Origin: Pontibacter silvestris
GTDB taxonomy: Bacteria > Bacteroidota > Bacteroidia > Cytophagales > Hymenobacteraceae
DNA: 64,000 nt
NCBI RefSeq assembly: GCF_020907275.1
Contig: NZ_JAJJWI010000007.1
Location: 113,722 to 177,721 of the forward strand
Direction of reading: 5' to 3'
Shown here piece after piece: positions 46,352 to 54,540 of this stretch. The notes beneath the pieces were generated by a model. The model searched no databases. It saw nothing but the letters and a program-made list of their open reading frames with translations, and had not been told where the DNA came from. Each line of letters starts with the position of its first letter. Within the stretch, counting starts at the first letter, position 1. A program made the translations under genes and the position numbers.

Positions 46352-47497
46352 CTATTTTTTATTTGCCTGTAGAGAGGTGACAACCCCGTTGGGAGCCAGT
46401 TTCAAGCCTTTGCCAGCAATATCTTCCCACTTATAGTATTGGAAAGTTTTGTCGGTGGACATGGCCACGAACATGCCATTGGGGAACGTGCTGTTGAGGG
46501 CGGCGCTGGTAACCTCAGAACCATCGCTTTCGAGGGTAGACACTTTGGTAATTTTTACCAGTTCGTGTTGGTGCGGGTTCTGCGACGTTCCTTCGCGGGT
46601 AAAAATGTGGAAGCGCCCCGCCTCCTGGTCCGACACCAGAATATACCCTGTGCCGTCATTGATTTTATAGATGGAAATGCCTTCGTGGTCTTTGCTGAAG
46701 TCTTTGGAAGCAAACAGAGCCAGTTCTTCGTTGCCTTTGTCTGGTTCGGCATAATACTTTCGCACGCCTACACCCTCGTCAGAGTAGTATATATAGCCCA
46801 ACTCATCATCTACGGCAATAGATTCAATTTCCTTTTTGCCGCTGTACTGGCCAAACTTGCGCACCATAGTCGCTTTTACCCCTCCCTGGCTATTGTCCTC
46901 CAGCAGGTACTGCCACAGGTAAGTGCCATCGGTAGGGCCGCTTTTACGACCAGCTATGGCGTATACTTTGCCTGTGGCGGGGCTTTTGTAAAGCGCAATG
47001 CCCATCAAGTCTCTGTATTCTGTCTCTGTCTCGCCTTCAAAAATCGGAATGCCGCCATTGTCAATGGGCTGCATGTCTGGCAAGGCATAAATGCGGAGGC
47101 TGTGTGTCATACGCTCTGTTACCACGGCTATGTCTGTTGGCTGTCCGTTCAGCATAAAGCCATACTCGATGTCTACATTATTCGGGCGTTTCAGGCCGCG
47201 TACTACTTTATCTTCAATAACCTTCCCGTTCAAGTCGAAAACATAAAGCGCACCGTCTTCATTTTTATCTGTGCCGATAATGAGGCTTTCTGCTGGGTTC
47301 GAAGGGTTTACCCAAATAGCAGGGTCGTCTGTGTCATGCTTTACGGTGTCTGTAATTATAGCAGGCTTTATGGCTACTGTGTTCACAACGGGCTCGGCAG
47401 GTACAACGGTTGCCTGGTTAGTGCTCTGGCTACTACAGGCAGCGGCTGTTAAAAGTGTGATAAGGGAAATACTGGTAGTTAAGTTTTTCATTTGCAT
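46352..47497 (-). CDS. Beta-propeller phytase, lipoprotein
   Basis: About 381 aa from ATG 47497 (47491 also possible). Lipobox in LLTAAAC. Family 3-phytase of the six-bladed propeller type, Ca-dependent, hydrolysing myo-inositol hexakisphosphate. It shows KHDTDDPAIWVNPSNPAESL, IIGTDKNEDGALYVFDL, GLKRPNNVDIEYGF, then YYSDEGVGVRKYYAEPDKGN and EGISIYKINDGTGYILVSDQ, all typical of the family. First gene of phytase-receptor-beta-helix. Confidence 0.92.
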   Translation of the reverse strand: MQMKNLTTSISLITLLTAAACSSQSTNQATVVPAEPVVNTVAIKPAIITDTVKHDTDDPAIWVNPSNPAESLIIGTDKNEDGALYVFDLNGKVIEDKVVRGLKRPNNVDIEYGFMLNGQPTDIAVVTERMTHSLRIYALPDMQPIDNGGIPIFEGETETEYRDLMGIALYKSPATGKVYAIAGRKSGPTDGTYLWQYLLEDNSQGGVKATMVRKFGQYSGKKEIESIAVDDELGYIYYSDEGVGVRKYYAEPDKGNEELALFASKDFSKDHEGISIYKINDGTGYILVSDQEAGRFHIFTREGTSQNPHQHELVKITKVSTLESDGSEVTSAALNSTFPNGMFVAMSTDKTFQYYKWEDIAGKGLKLAPNGVVTSLQANKK

Positions 47498-47591
47498 TAG
47501 GTTTTGCTTGTGTGTTGCAGGCTTATCTTCTGGTGCACTGAACACATGGCAAAACTAGGCAGTCAGGAGAGGGAGAATCAATGAAAGAGCG

Positions 47592-47709
47592 TGAACAATA
47601 TGGCAACAATCGGTTTTAGGAGCGTTAACAAAACAGCAACAAAAAATCACGATATTAATGCAAATAATTGATTATTAGTAATTTGTAAAATGTTAACAGG
47701 TTGTTAAAT
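47592..47709 (-). promoter_or_regulatory. Direct-repeat candidate operator upstream of phytase
   Basis: TGAACA-N5-GCAACA at 47592-47608, TTAACA-N5-GCAACA at 47625-47641 and TTAACA-N5-TTAAAT at 47693-47709. The first two pairs start 33 bp apart, about three helical turns. The pattern resembles TTAACA-type Pho boxes of other phyla. It lies about 95-210 bp upstream of the phytase start. Speculative. Confidence 0.3.
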
Positions 47710-47718
47710 AATTGCTAT

Positions 47719-49404
47719 TCACAGGTTAAGTAGAAACTTGCTCAGGCTATCGGCAGAATCCAGCGTTAGTTTTTTCTTTAGGCGATAGCGAGCTACACGG
47801 AGGCTGTCTTGCGAAATGCCAAGTATAGCAGCCACCTCTTTAGAAGGCAGGTTTAGTTTGATAAGAGAGGCCAGTCGTATTTCAGAAGAAGTGAGATCGG
47901 GAGAGTGCATGTTTAGCCTGTCGAAGAAATCCTGGTGTACTTTTTCGAAAGTTCCTCTAAAATCCTCCCAATCCTTATCCTGCACCATGCTGTGGTCTAT
48001 TTGGTTGATGAGGCTTTTAAACTTGCGCCGCTGCGCCTTCTGGTCGTCCTGCAGGGCCTCCGTAAGCTTGCCTTTAAGTTCATCCAGCGTCTGGTTTTTA
48101 CCAATAAGGTGCAGCGTATTTGCCGTGAGCGACTTTACCTGTGTCTCCAAGTCGTGCTGCAGTTGCTGTTCCCGAAGGTGCGTATTTTCCAGTTCAGCCT
48201 CCATCAGCTTGCGCTGCGCCTCATACATCTGTTCCTGCTGTTCCAGTATCTCCTTGTTCTGGCGTATCTTCAAGCGCTGGCGACTAAAAATCACGAAACC
48301 CAACAGCGCCATGAGCACAATACCGCCTACCAGCGTAAGCTTGATAAGCTTATTTAACTGATGCTGTTTTTCGAGTATCTGAATCTCGTTTGCTTTCTGC
48401 TCTACATTAAAAAGCGATTGCAGCAAGGCAATCTGGCGGGAAGTTTCCTGGGTATAAATCTCGTCGTGCAGGTGGCGGTTTGTTTCGAGGTGCTCGTATG
48501 CGGCCTTGTAGTTGCCCATCAGGCTATATTCCTGGCTTAAGTCTTTGTGGGCGCTGCTGATCTGGTAGCGTTCGCCGAGGCGTATAGCTAATTCCAATGC
48601 TTGCTGTGTAGAGGCTACAGCCTGTGCATAGCGGCCAGTTTTGCGGTAAACATCACCGATATTGTTTAGCCCAACAATCATTGCAAGGCTGTCACTTACC
48701 TGCTGGCTAAGCTGTAACGATTGGCTGAAATAGCGTAACGCCTCTTCGTACTCCTCCTTATCTTCCAGAATGCTGCCAATATTTTCGAGTATAGTGGCGG
48801 TGCCCTGCAGGTCCTGCAGCTGCTCATAAAGCGCAAGTGCTTTTTGCTGGTATTCCAGGGCCTGTTCGTATTGCTGCCGTTTCTCGTAAAGTCGCCCAAT
48901 GCAGCCATAGGAGTAGGCGATTCCTTTCTGGTCCTGTTGCTTTTGGTAGAGGGCCAGCGCCTCCTGGTGGTGCTGCAGGGCCAGCTCAGGCTGGCGGACA
49001 GCATAGTACACGAGGCCCTGGTAGTTCAGGTTTTCGCCCAAAGCTTGCTCCTGCTGTAGCGCCAGGTAAAGTTTCTCAGCTTGTAGTAAGTTGTTCAAAG
49101 ATTGGTTGTAAACCCCCTGGTGGTACAGCAGCCGCCCGATGAGCTGGTGGCTGTTTGCCTGCCCCAGCTTATACTCCTGCTTATCTGCCAGGTGCAAAGC
49201 CTGGTTAGCGAGTACATAGGCAGAGTCTGGGCGACTGTTGATCAAGTGGTTAGCCGATTTAGTTAGTTGGTTTATGTAAATGGTGCTTTCTTTGTTTGGT
49301 GGGGAGCCTGGGAGCGCCTCTTGCTGCTGAGTTTCTGCAACAGCCTGTGCAGGAGTGGTAAAAGCCAGTAAAGTATAGATATAAATGAAAATCAGTTTCA
49401 ACAT
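47719..49404 (-). CDS. TPR-transmembrane-HTH (LuxR-like) regulator
   Basis: 561 aa. Signal peptide, about seven TPRs (about 50-320, for example LGQANSHQLIGRLLYHQGVY and ALEYQQKALALYEQLQDLQG), and one membrane helix (about 350-375, LIKLTLVGGIVLMALLGFVIF). A coiled coil (about 375-450) and a C-terminal LuxR-type HTH (LTSSEIRLASLIKLNLPSKE and ISQDSLRVARYRLKKKL) follow. A periplasmic TPR sensor linked to a cytoplasmic DNA-binding domain, a common Bacteroidota design. Upstream of the phytase locus in the same direction, so a likely local regulator. Confidence 0.87.
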   Translation of the reverse strand: MLKLIFIYIYTLLAFTTPAQAVAETQQQEALPGSPPNKESTIYINQLTKSANHLINSRPDSAYVLANQALHLADKQEYKLGQANSHQLIGRLLYHQGVYNQSLNNLLQAEKLYLALQQEQALGENLNYQGLVYYAVRQPELALQHHQEALALYQKQQDQKGIAYSYGCIGRLYEKRQQYEQALEYQQKALALYEQLQDLQGTATILENIGSILEDKEEYEEALRYFSQSLQLSQQVSDSLAMIVGLNNIGDVYRKTGRYAQAVASTQQALELAIRLGERYQISSAHKDLSQEYSLMGNYKAAYEHLETNRHLHDEIYTQETSRQIALLQSLFNVEQKANEIQILEKQHQLNKLIKLTLVGGIVLMALLGFVIFSRQRLKIRQNKEILEQQEQMYEAQRKLMEAELENTHLREQQLQHDLETQVKSLTANTLHLIGKNQTLDELKGKLTEALQDDQKAQRRKFKSLINQIDHSMVQDKDWEDFRGTFEKVHQDFFDRLNMHSPDLTSSEIRLASLIKLNLPSKEVAAILGISQDSLRVARYRLKKKLTLDSADSLSKFLLNL

Positions 49405-49784
49405 GCTTTGTTGCTTATTTGCTTCGCCCTGTAAAGTAGCGGCAGCATGTTACTATAGTGTTATGGGTAAGTTAAGTTATAGTTGTGCATGTAATAGTAT
49501 TTGCCAGAAAATATTACAGAAAAAGACTTGTTGCCCTCATTTATTAGTGATTAAACTTTTACAGCTTCATGTATAGAAGTAAGGTGTTTATCTTCTTTTT
49601 TTAAGAATTATAAAATAATGTTAGAATACAAATGGTTGTAGTTTAAGTGCTTGCGAATTTTTTGGATTTAGCTGAAACTCTTTACTGGTTTTTGGCACAG
49701 GCTTTGGAATAAGGAAATCAACAAGCAATAAACCGGGCCTGGATATGTGCTAAGATTAATTACTAAAACTTAAAGGAAACGAAG
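49405..49784. other. Intergenic region with a sigma-54-like promoter candidate
   Basis: 380 bp, no coding signal. AT-rich. It separates the divergent regulator and the Spy-like gene; the main feature is the TGGCAC/TTGGA pair near its right end. Confidence 0.5.
49693..49708 (+). promoter_or_regulatory. Sigma-54-like promoter upstream of the Spy-like gene
   Basis: TGGCAC-N5-TTGGA, against the -24/-12 consensus TGGCAC-N5-TTGCW. The GG dinucleotide of -24 lies 12 nt from the -12 dinucleotide, as it should. The single mismatch is in the -12 GC (here GG). The gene start is about 76 nt downstream. Confidence 0.4.
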
Positions 49785-50267
49785 ATGAAAAAGGTTATTG
49801 TAATGCTTACCTTAGGTGTGATGGTTGCTGGAAGTTCCTTCGCGCAAAATGCACCACAAAAAGATAGAAAGAACCGCACTGAACAGCGCGGCGAAAGAGG
49901 CGATAAAGCCAGAAAAAGCCCTGAAGAAATAGCTACTCTAAGAACTGAAAAGCTTAGTAAAAAACTTGATCTTAATAACTCGCAGACTAAGAAGTTACAG
50001 GCGCTTAACCTGAAGCAGGCTAATGAAATGCAGGCAATGCGAACTAAGTATAAGGATGCTGACAGACGTAACCCTAAGCAGCGGGAAGAAATGAAAGCGG
50101 TACATGCTAAATGGGAGGCTGAGTTAAAAGATATACTTAACAAAAAGCAATATGCCCAATATGAAGCTGATCGTAATGAAATGCGTGCCCGTTGGGAAAA
50201 AAGAGGCCAACAGCATAAAGACAAAGACTTTAAAGGCCGTGAGTTCAGACAATCAGAGAGAAGCTAA
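49785..50267 (+). CDS. Periplasmic Spy/CpxP-like protein (DUF4890 type)
   Basis: 160 aa. Signal peptide MKKVIVMLTLGVMVAGSSFA, then a highly charged, Lys/Arg/Glu/Gln-rich helical chain with the LTxxQ-type pattern (SKKLDLNNSQTKKLQALNLK, then LKDILNKKQYAQYEADR). It resembles Spy/CpxP chaperones and DUF4890. It may bind unfolded periplasmic proteins. Basic Arg/Glu tail. A sigma-54-like element upstream hints at inducible expression. Confidence 0.8.
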   Translation: MKKVIVMLTLGVMVAGSSFAQNAPQKDRKNRTEQRGERGDKARKSPEEIATLRTEKLSKKLDLNNSQTKKLQALNLKQANEMQAMRTKYKDADRRNPKQREEMKAVHAKWEAELKDILNKKQYAQYEADRNEMRARWEKRGQQHKDKDFKGREFRQSERS

Positions 50268-50278
50268 TTTTCTCAAAT

Positions 50279-50324
50279 TATAAACAAGAAAAGGTAGGCG
50301 TACGTCTACCTTTTCTTGTTTATA
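50279..50324 (+). terminator. Terminator after the Spy-like gene
   Basis: Perfect 19-bp stem (50279-50297 / 50306-50324) with a partly self-complementary GCGTACGT loop. Confidence 0.85.
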
Positions 50325-50345
50325 CCGACTTTATATACTTTATTA

Positions 50346-50450
50346 ATTAGAGCATGTTTAAATTTCGTTTCTGCAAGCGAAAAAGCGTGAAGACAGGTTC
50401 CTTTATGGGCTGTTAGCAGCGTAAATGATGAATTTTAAACAGGCTCTAAT
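50346..50450. mobile_element. 105-bp MITE-like element with imperfect terminal inverted repeats
   Basis: Ends are ATTAGAGC(A/C)TGTTTAAA(T/A)TTC, inverse complements at 19 of 21 positions, bracketing about 60 bp. TA dinucleotides flank the GAGC ends, consistent with a 2-bp target duplication. No transposase gene. The end sequence resembles termini of IS5-group elements as I recall them; a database check is required. Confidence 0.55.
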
Positions 50451-50506
50451 AGCAGGATAACATTAAAGCTACAAAAAACGATATACACGCATAAAGCCTA
50501 AACCAG

Positions 50507-51298
50507 ATGATGATGCGCTATATTTATCTTTTAGCAGTGGCTGTGTCTGTGCTTACAGCGTGTGAAAGCAGTGATAATAACACTGCAAGCACAGCAGATA
50601 CTAGTACAGGCGATAGCAAGGACACAAGCGATGCCATATTTTACGCTTCTCTAAATCAAGCGATACACCTGGGGCAGTATGATGGGGCAGTACAGGTACG
50701 TGAGCTAAAAGAAAATGGAGATTTTGGTGTAGGAAGTGGCGAAAAGCTAAAAAGTGAGTTGGTGATGCTAGACGGTGTCGCTTATTCTATACCAGCCAGT
50801 GGTGAAGCCTCAGTACTGCCCGATACGGCTAAGGTTTCTTTTGCTGCTGTAAAGCACTTCAAGTCTGATCAGGAAGTAAGTATTTCTAAAATGCTTAATC
50901 TTAATGAGCTGGAAAGTTACCTGGACTCTGTGCTGACTAAGAATAGTTTTGCAGCTATAAAAGTTACAGGCAAGTTAAACAGCATTACATATCGAAGCTT
51001 TTATCCACAGCAAAAGCCGTATGAACCAACTGAAGAAGTGCCTGAAAAAGAACTAAACAGAAGCAACATAGAGGGAACTTTGGTAGGTTTCTTCACACCA
51101 GAATCAGCAGAGGTGCTAAACAGCCCGGTGTACCATTTCCATTTTGTAGACAATAACAAAACAACCGGCGGACATGTACTGGATTGTACTATATCAGAAG
51201 CAAGAGTAGAAATTGATTATGCAAAGCAGCTACAAGTAGCTTTACCTGACCCGGAACTGGTACAACACATAGATTTAAATAAGCCGGTTAGGGAGTAG
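50507..51298 (+). CDS. Acetolactate decarboxylase, lipoprotein form
   Basis: 263 aa. Lipobox LTAC (Cys19). The mature chain matches AlsD/BudA: QYDGAVQVRELKENGDFGVG, ELVMLDGVAY and PYEPTEEVPEK. The zinc site YHFHFVDNNKTTGGHVLD gives His210, His212 and His223, spaced +2 and +11 as in the Brevibacillus enzyme (194/196/207). Glu84 and Arg163 sit where its Glu65 and Arg145 would fall. Converts alpha-acetolactate to acetoin. The exported, lipid-anchored form is unusual because the substrate is made in the cytoplasm. Confidence 0.88.
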   Translation: MMMRYIYLLAVAVSVLTACESSDNNTASTADTSTGDSKDTSDAIFYASLNQAIHLGQYDGAVQVRELKENGDFGVGSGEKLKSELVMLDGVAYSIPASGEASVLPDTAKVSFAAVKHFKSDQEVSISKMLNLNELESYLDSVLTKNSFAAIKVTGKLNSITYRSFYPQQKPYEPTEEVPEKELNRSNIEGTLVGFFTPESAEVLNSPVYHFHFVDNNKTTGGHVLDCTISEARVEIDYAKQLQVALPDPELVQHIDLNKPVRE

Positions 51299-51326
51299 TC
51301 TAATAAGGCTTATAGACTAATTTTTA
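51296..51326 (+). terminator. Terminator overlapping the acetolactate decarboxylase stop
   Basis: TAGTCTAATAAG pairs with CTTATAGACTA (one bulge) followed by five T; the stop codon begins the stem. Confidence 0.65.
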
Positions 51327-51605
51327 AAAGAAAACCTGCAACGCATTGCCCAACTCACCTACTACACGCTTTGTAAAATTTTGGTATAAATCTTCTGTAT
51401 TTACCAAGGATATTGGTTGCAGTTCTGTGTTTTCCTGCTCTTGCAGGCACACCTGCCCCATGTAAGGTTGATTAAAACTTTTGATTTCTTTTGATACTGT
51501 TAGCTTAGCTATTGATTTGTCCAACCCGGTTTCAAAGCCTGCATCCTGTGTTCCTGCTGCTATCAGAACTAACACAGGTGCCAAGGTTAAGAATGTCTTT
51601 CTCAT
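51324..51605 (-). CDS. Small exported protein of unknown function
   Basis: 93 aa. Hydrophobic N-terminus MRKTFLTLAPVLVLIAAG, then a short mature region with one Cys. No family recognised. Probably real because of the signal peptide and neat fit between two units. Convergent with the decarboxylase gene. Confidence 0.5.
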   Translation of the reverse strand: MRKTFLTLAPVLVLIAAGTQDAGFETGLDKSIAKLTVSKEIKSFNQPYMGQVCLQEQENTELQPISLVNTEDLYQNFTKRVVGELGNALQVFF

Positions 51606-51740
51606 AGTTTTACTTTGTATTAATTTGGTAGTGCTTAAAAGATGCGACTCCTATGGAAATGGTTGCTTCCGATTCCAAATAAAATTTAAAAGTATGCCTA
51701 TGATAGCAAAAGGGACTCTACTGTTTTATGATTCTAAAGA

Positions 51741-53210
51741 TCAAAACTGGAAGTATATGAATTCTTCATGCCCAAAGTTGCCAAACAAGAGTATGGCAAT
51801 AATAAGTGCATAATAAAGTGACCATCGCAGCCAAACTGCCTGGCGCTGTAACAACTTATTAATAGATATGTTCTCCTGAACCAGGTGAAGCATCTCAAGA
51901 AGTAAAATGCCTGCAACAGCAATAACGAAAATAGTTATGTTCTGATCCAGGAACAGGATATGTGAAATAGTGTTTGGGTTAAGCTCAAATACATTGCCCA
52001 ATCCTGTAACACTGTGTCGGATAATGTATAAAGCATCTGCCAGGTTGTTGGCTCTAAAGAACACCCAAGCCAGGCACACCAGGAAAAATGTAGAAGCTAT
52101 TTGTAAGCCGTTCAGCAGCTTTGGATACTTGTGTAGCCCTAATGTAGAGTTAAGAGCATTTCGGCTGTCTCGTGTTATCAACCCAACTATCTGATAAAAC
52201 CCGTGTAGCGCCCCCCAAACTATAAAGGTCCAGGCGGCTCCATGCCATAGCCCGCTCACCAGAAATGTAAGAAAGAGGTTATAGTACCAACGCCACTTTA
52301 CTACACGGTTACCTCCCAGCGGAACATAGACATAATCACGGAACCAGGTAGAGAGAGAAATGTGCCAGCGAGACCAGAACTCTCTTATATTTTTGGAGAA
52401 GTAGGGCCTTCGGAAGTTCTGCATCAGACGGAAGCCCATTACCCGTGCAGCTCCTATGGCAATATCGGAGTAGCCCGAAAAGTCGCAGTATATCTGAAAA
52501 GCAAAGAAAACGGTAGCAATGATTAGCGAGATACCTTCATAGCTGGTTGGGTTGTTGTAGACTTGGTTAACTAACGGTGCCAGATTATCGGCTATCACTA
52601 CTTTTTTAAACATACCCCAACCCATCAGCCTTACACCCAGTACCAAGCCATTATAAGAGAAATCGTACTTTTCCCGAAACTGCCGAAGCAGATCGCCGGC
52701 TCTTTCGATAGGGCCTGCCACTAATTGCGGGAAGAAAGTAACGAACAAAGCAAAAATGCCCAGGTGCTTCTCTGGCTTTATTCTGCCATAGTACACATCG
52801 ATAGAATAGCCCATCGTCTGAAAGGTATAAAAAGAAATACCCATCGGCAGCAGCACATCTACCAGAGCAGGAGAGTAATGGATGTTTAAGCTATTTAGAA
52901 GTGTGTGTACAGACTCCGTAAAGAAATTGAAATACTTAAAAAAGAAAAGTATTGAGAGGTTGGATAACAGGCTAAGGTACAGGTAAGGCTTGCGCCGGCG
53001 AGGCTCTTCATAGCTCCCCATCATACGTCCGCAAAAGTAATCTATGGCTGTAGAGGCTATTAATAGTAAAGCATACACAGCTTTCCAGTACATGTAAAAG
53101 AAATAACTGGCAACCAGTAGTACTACCCATCTAAACCGGTAAGGTGTCAGGAAATACAGGATTACAAATATCGGGAAAAAAAGGAGAAAATCTATTGAGT
53201 TGAATAACAT
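51741..53210 (-). CDS. MBOAT O-acyltransferase (AlgI-like)
   Basis: 489 aa. Polytopic inner-membrane protein with about 10-12 membrane segments. The catalytic histidine is in SGLWHGAAWTFIVWGALHG (near 325), and RRPYFSKNIREFWSRWHISL is the typical re-entrant region with a second His. It passes acyl groups across the membrane to an exported glycan or other periplasmic acceptor. It works with the AlgJ/AlgX-like protein encoded upstream. Confidence 0.93.
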   Translation of the reverse strand: MLFNSIDFLLFFPIFVILYFLTPYRFRWVVLLVASYFFYMYWKAVYALLLIASTAIDYFCGRMMGSYEEPRRRKPYLYLSLLSNLSILFFFKYFNFFTESVHTLLNSLNIHYSPALVDVLLPMGISFYTFQTMGYSIDVYYGRIKPEKHLGIFALFVTFFPQLVAGPIERAGDLLRQFREKYDFSYNGLVLGVRLMGWGMFKKVVIADNLAPLVNQVYNNPTSYEGISLIIATVFFAFQIYCDFSGYSDIAIGAARVMGFRLMQNFRRPYFSKNIREFWSRWHISLSTWFRDYVYVPLGGNRVVKWRWYYNLFLTFLVSGLWHGAAWTFIVWGALHGFYQIVGLITRDSRNALNSTLGLHKYPKLLNGLQIASTFFLVCLAWVFFRANNLADALYIIRHSVTGLGNVFELNPNTISHILFLDQNITIFVIAVAGILLLEMLHLVQENISINKLLQRQAVWLRWSLYYALIIAILLFGNFGHEEFIYFQF

Positions 53211-53304
53211 CTTTAACTTCTTTCAAAACAGTTGCCTTACACATTAGCTGTTTCTTTTATGATACTTTGGACTTTACTTAAAAGCAGCAGCTTTAGGAGC
53301 AAAA

Positions 53305-54411
53305 TCAGTTTTTAGGCACAACTGCTGCTGTGTAAGCTGGCTTTTCAAGGGCTTGTGCCAATAAAGAGGCTGCAATTTTAACGCCATTGGGGTTCCAGTG
53401 TGAGTCGTCTTTAAGATAGAGTTGCGTACCTTGCTGATAAGCCTTGTCGAAAGCTGTTTGCAGGTCTATTACTTCTATTCCTTTTTCCTGTAGAGCCGCA
53501 ATTAGCTGAGATAAGTACGGTGGCTTCTGCTGCCCTGGAAACATCTCGTGCATAATGTTCTCTTTGTTAGGGATAGGCAGGAAAATGAACCGGATGCCTT
53601 TTTTCTCCAGTGCCTCTTTGTACTCTTCCAGTACCTGTACTACTTGTGTAATGTCTTCTTCTGATTTTTCTGCAAATGCTTCTTCTCCCTGAAGAAAAAC
53701 ATAGGAGCCTTTTCGGGTAAAAGCAGGTTCCTGACTGTTGCGTTCTATTTTGCCTCTGAAATAGTGGTACATTGGCCACTTCAGCAGCCTGTCTATTGCC
53801 ACACCCACATGTGCTAAAGTTGGGTTTTTAAGCAAGAACTGACTTGCACTGGCTCTTCGCTCTTCTTTTTGTTTATGATAACCGAGAGGCTTTAGGCTTC
53901 CTATGGCGCGTTCTATACTTTCCAGTACTATTACCTTAGGCTGCTTTTTCTGAAAATGCTTGTCGTGCATATACCTGAGCAGGCCTCCATCTGTGGGAGC
54001 ATAAGAATAGGTTGTTTGCCCTATCTGCTGCTGTAAAACCTCTTTTATTGTTTCATCCTGATCCAGTTTACAGCCCGTAAAGTTAGAGTCTCCTACCAGC
54101 ATAATCTCAGGTTCTTTGTCTGTCTGGCGGTTACGGAAACCGGACTTGTCTGTTTCCCAGTATGTTTCTCTATTGATAGCATAAGGAGTATAAGGAGCCA
54201 GGTCGCCCTGTTCTAGCCGCTGTAATTTCACCTCTGGATAAAAACCGCCGGGTAAAATTTTCATGCTGCTCTGCCGCAATGCCTCCCAGGGGCGAAAGGC
54301 AAAATAATCGACTGGCAGCACCAGTACCTCCACTACAAACAGGATAAGCAGTGGTAGCAACAAAAAAGGAACAACACGTTTTACAAGCTTTTTTATATCG
54401 TTTTGTTTCAT
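53305..54411 (-). CDS. AlgJ/AlgX-like SGNH acetyltransferase
   Basis: 368 aa. N-terminal membrane anchor (about 13-35), then a periplasmic SGNH-type domain: MLVGDSNFTGCKL holds the nucleophile motif (near 106), and LYLKDDSHWNPNGVK (near 333) the Asp-x-x-His pair. It transfers acetyl groups supplied by the MBOAT partner 94 bp downstream. No alginate genes are adjacent, so the acceptor polymer is unknown. Confidence 0.85.
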   Translation of the reverse strand: MKQNDIKKLVKRVVPFLLLPLLILFVVEVLVLPVDYFAFRPWEALRQSSMKILPGGFYPEVKLQRLEQGDLAPYTPYAINRETYWETDKSGFRNRQTDKEPEIMLVGDSNFTGCKLDQDETIKEVLQQQIGQTTYSYAPTDGGLLRYMHDKHFQKKQPKVIVLESIERAIGSLKPLGYHKQKEERRASASQFLLKNPTLAHVGVAIDRLLKWPMYHYFRGKIERNSQEPAFTRKGSYVFLQGEEAFAEKSEEDITQVVQVLEEYKEALEKKGIRFIFLPIPNKENIMHEMFPGQQKPPYLSQLIAALQEKGIEVIDLQTAFDKAYQQGTQLYLKDDSHWNPNGVKIAASLLAQALEKPAYTAAVVPKN

Positions 54412-54540
54412 AGTAGCACAATGGCCTTAATGCAGAAGCAAACAAAGTCTTGCTGTTTAAAGTTGCGCATAAAGCATAGCACAGTCACATGCAAAGGTGC
54501 CTTGGGGTATCTTTAGAACATGAAAATTTTTTTAAATGCT

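Noticed and set aside
46439-47452. 337-codon plus-strand open frame opposite the phytase gene
   Set aside because: The minus strand encodes a full beta-propeller phytase with clear motifs; the antisense frame has no family features.
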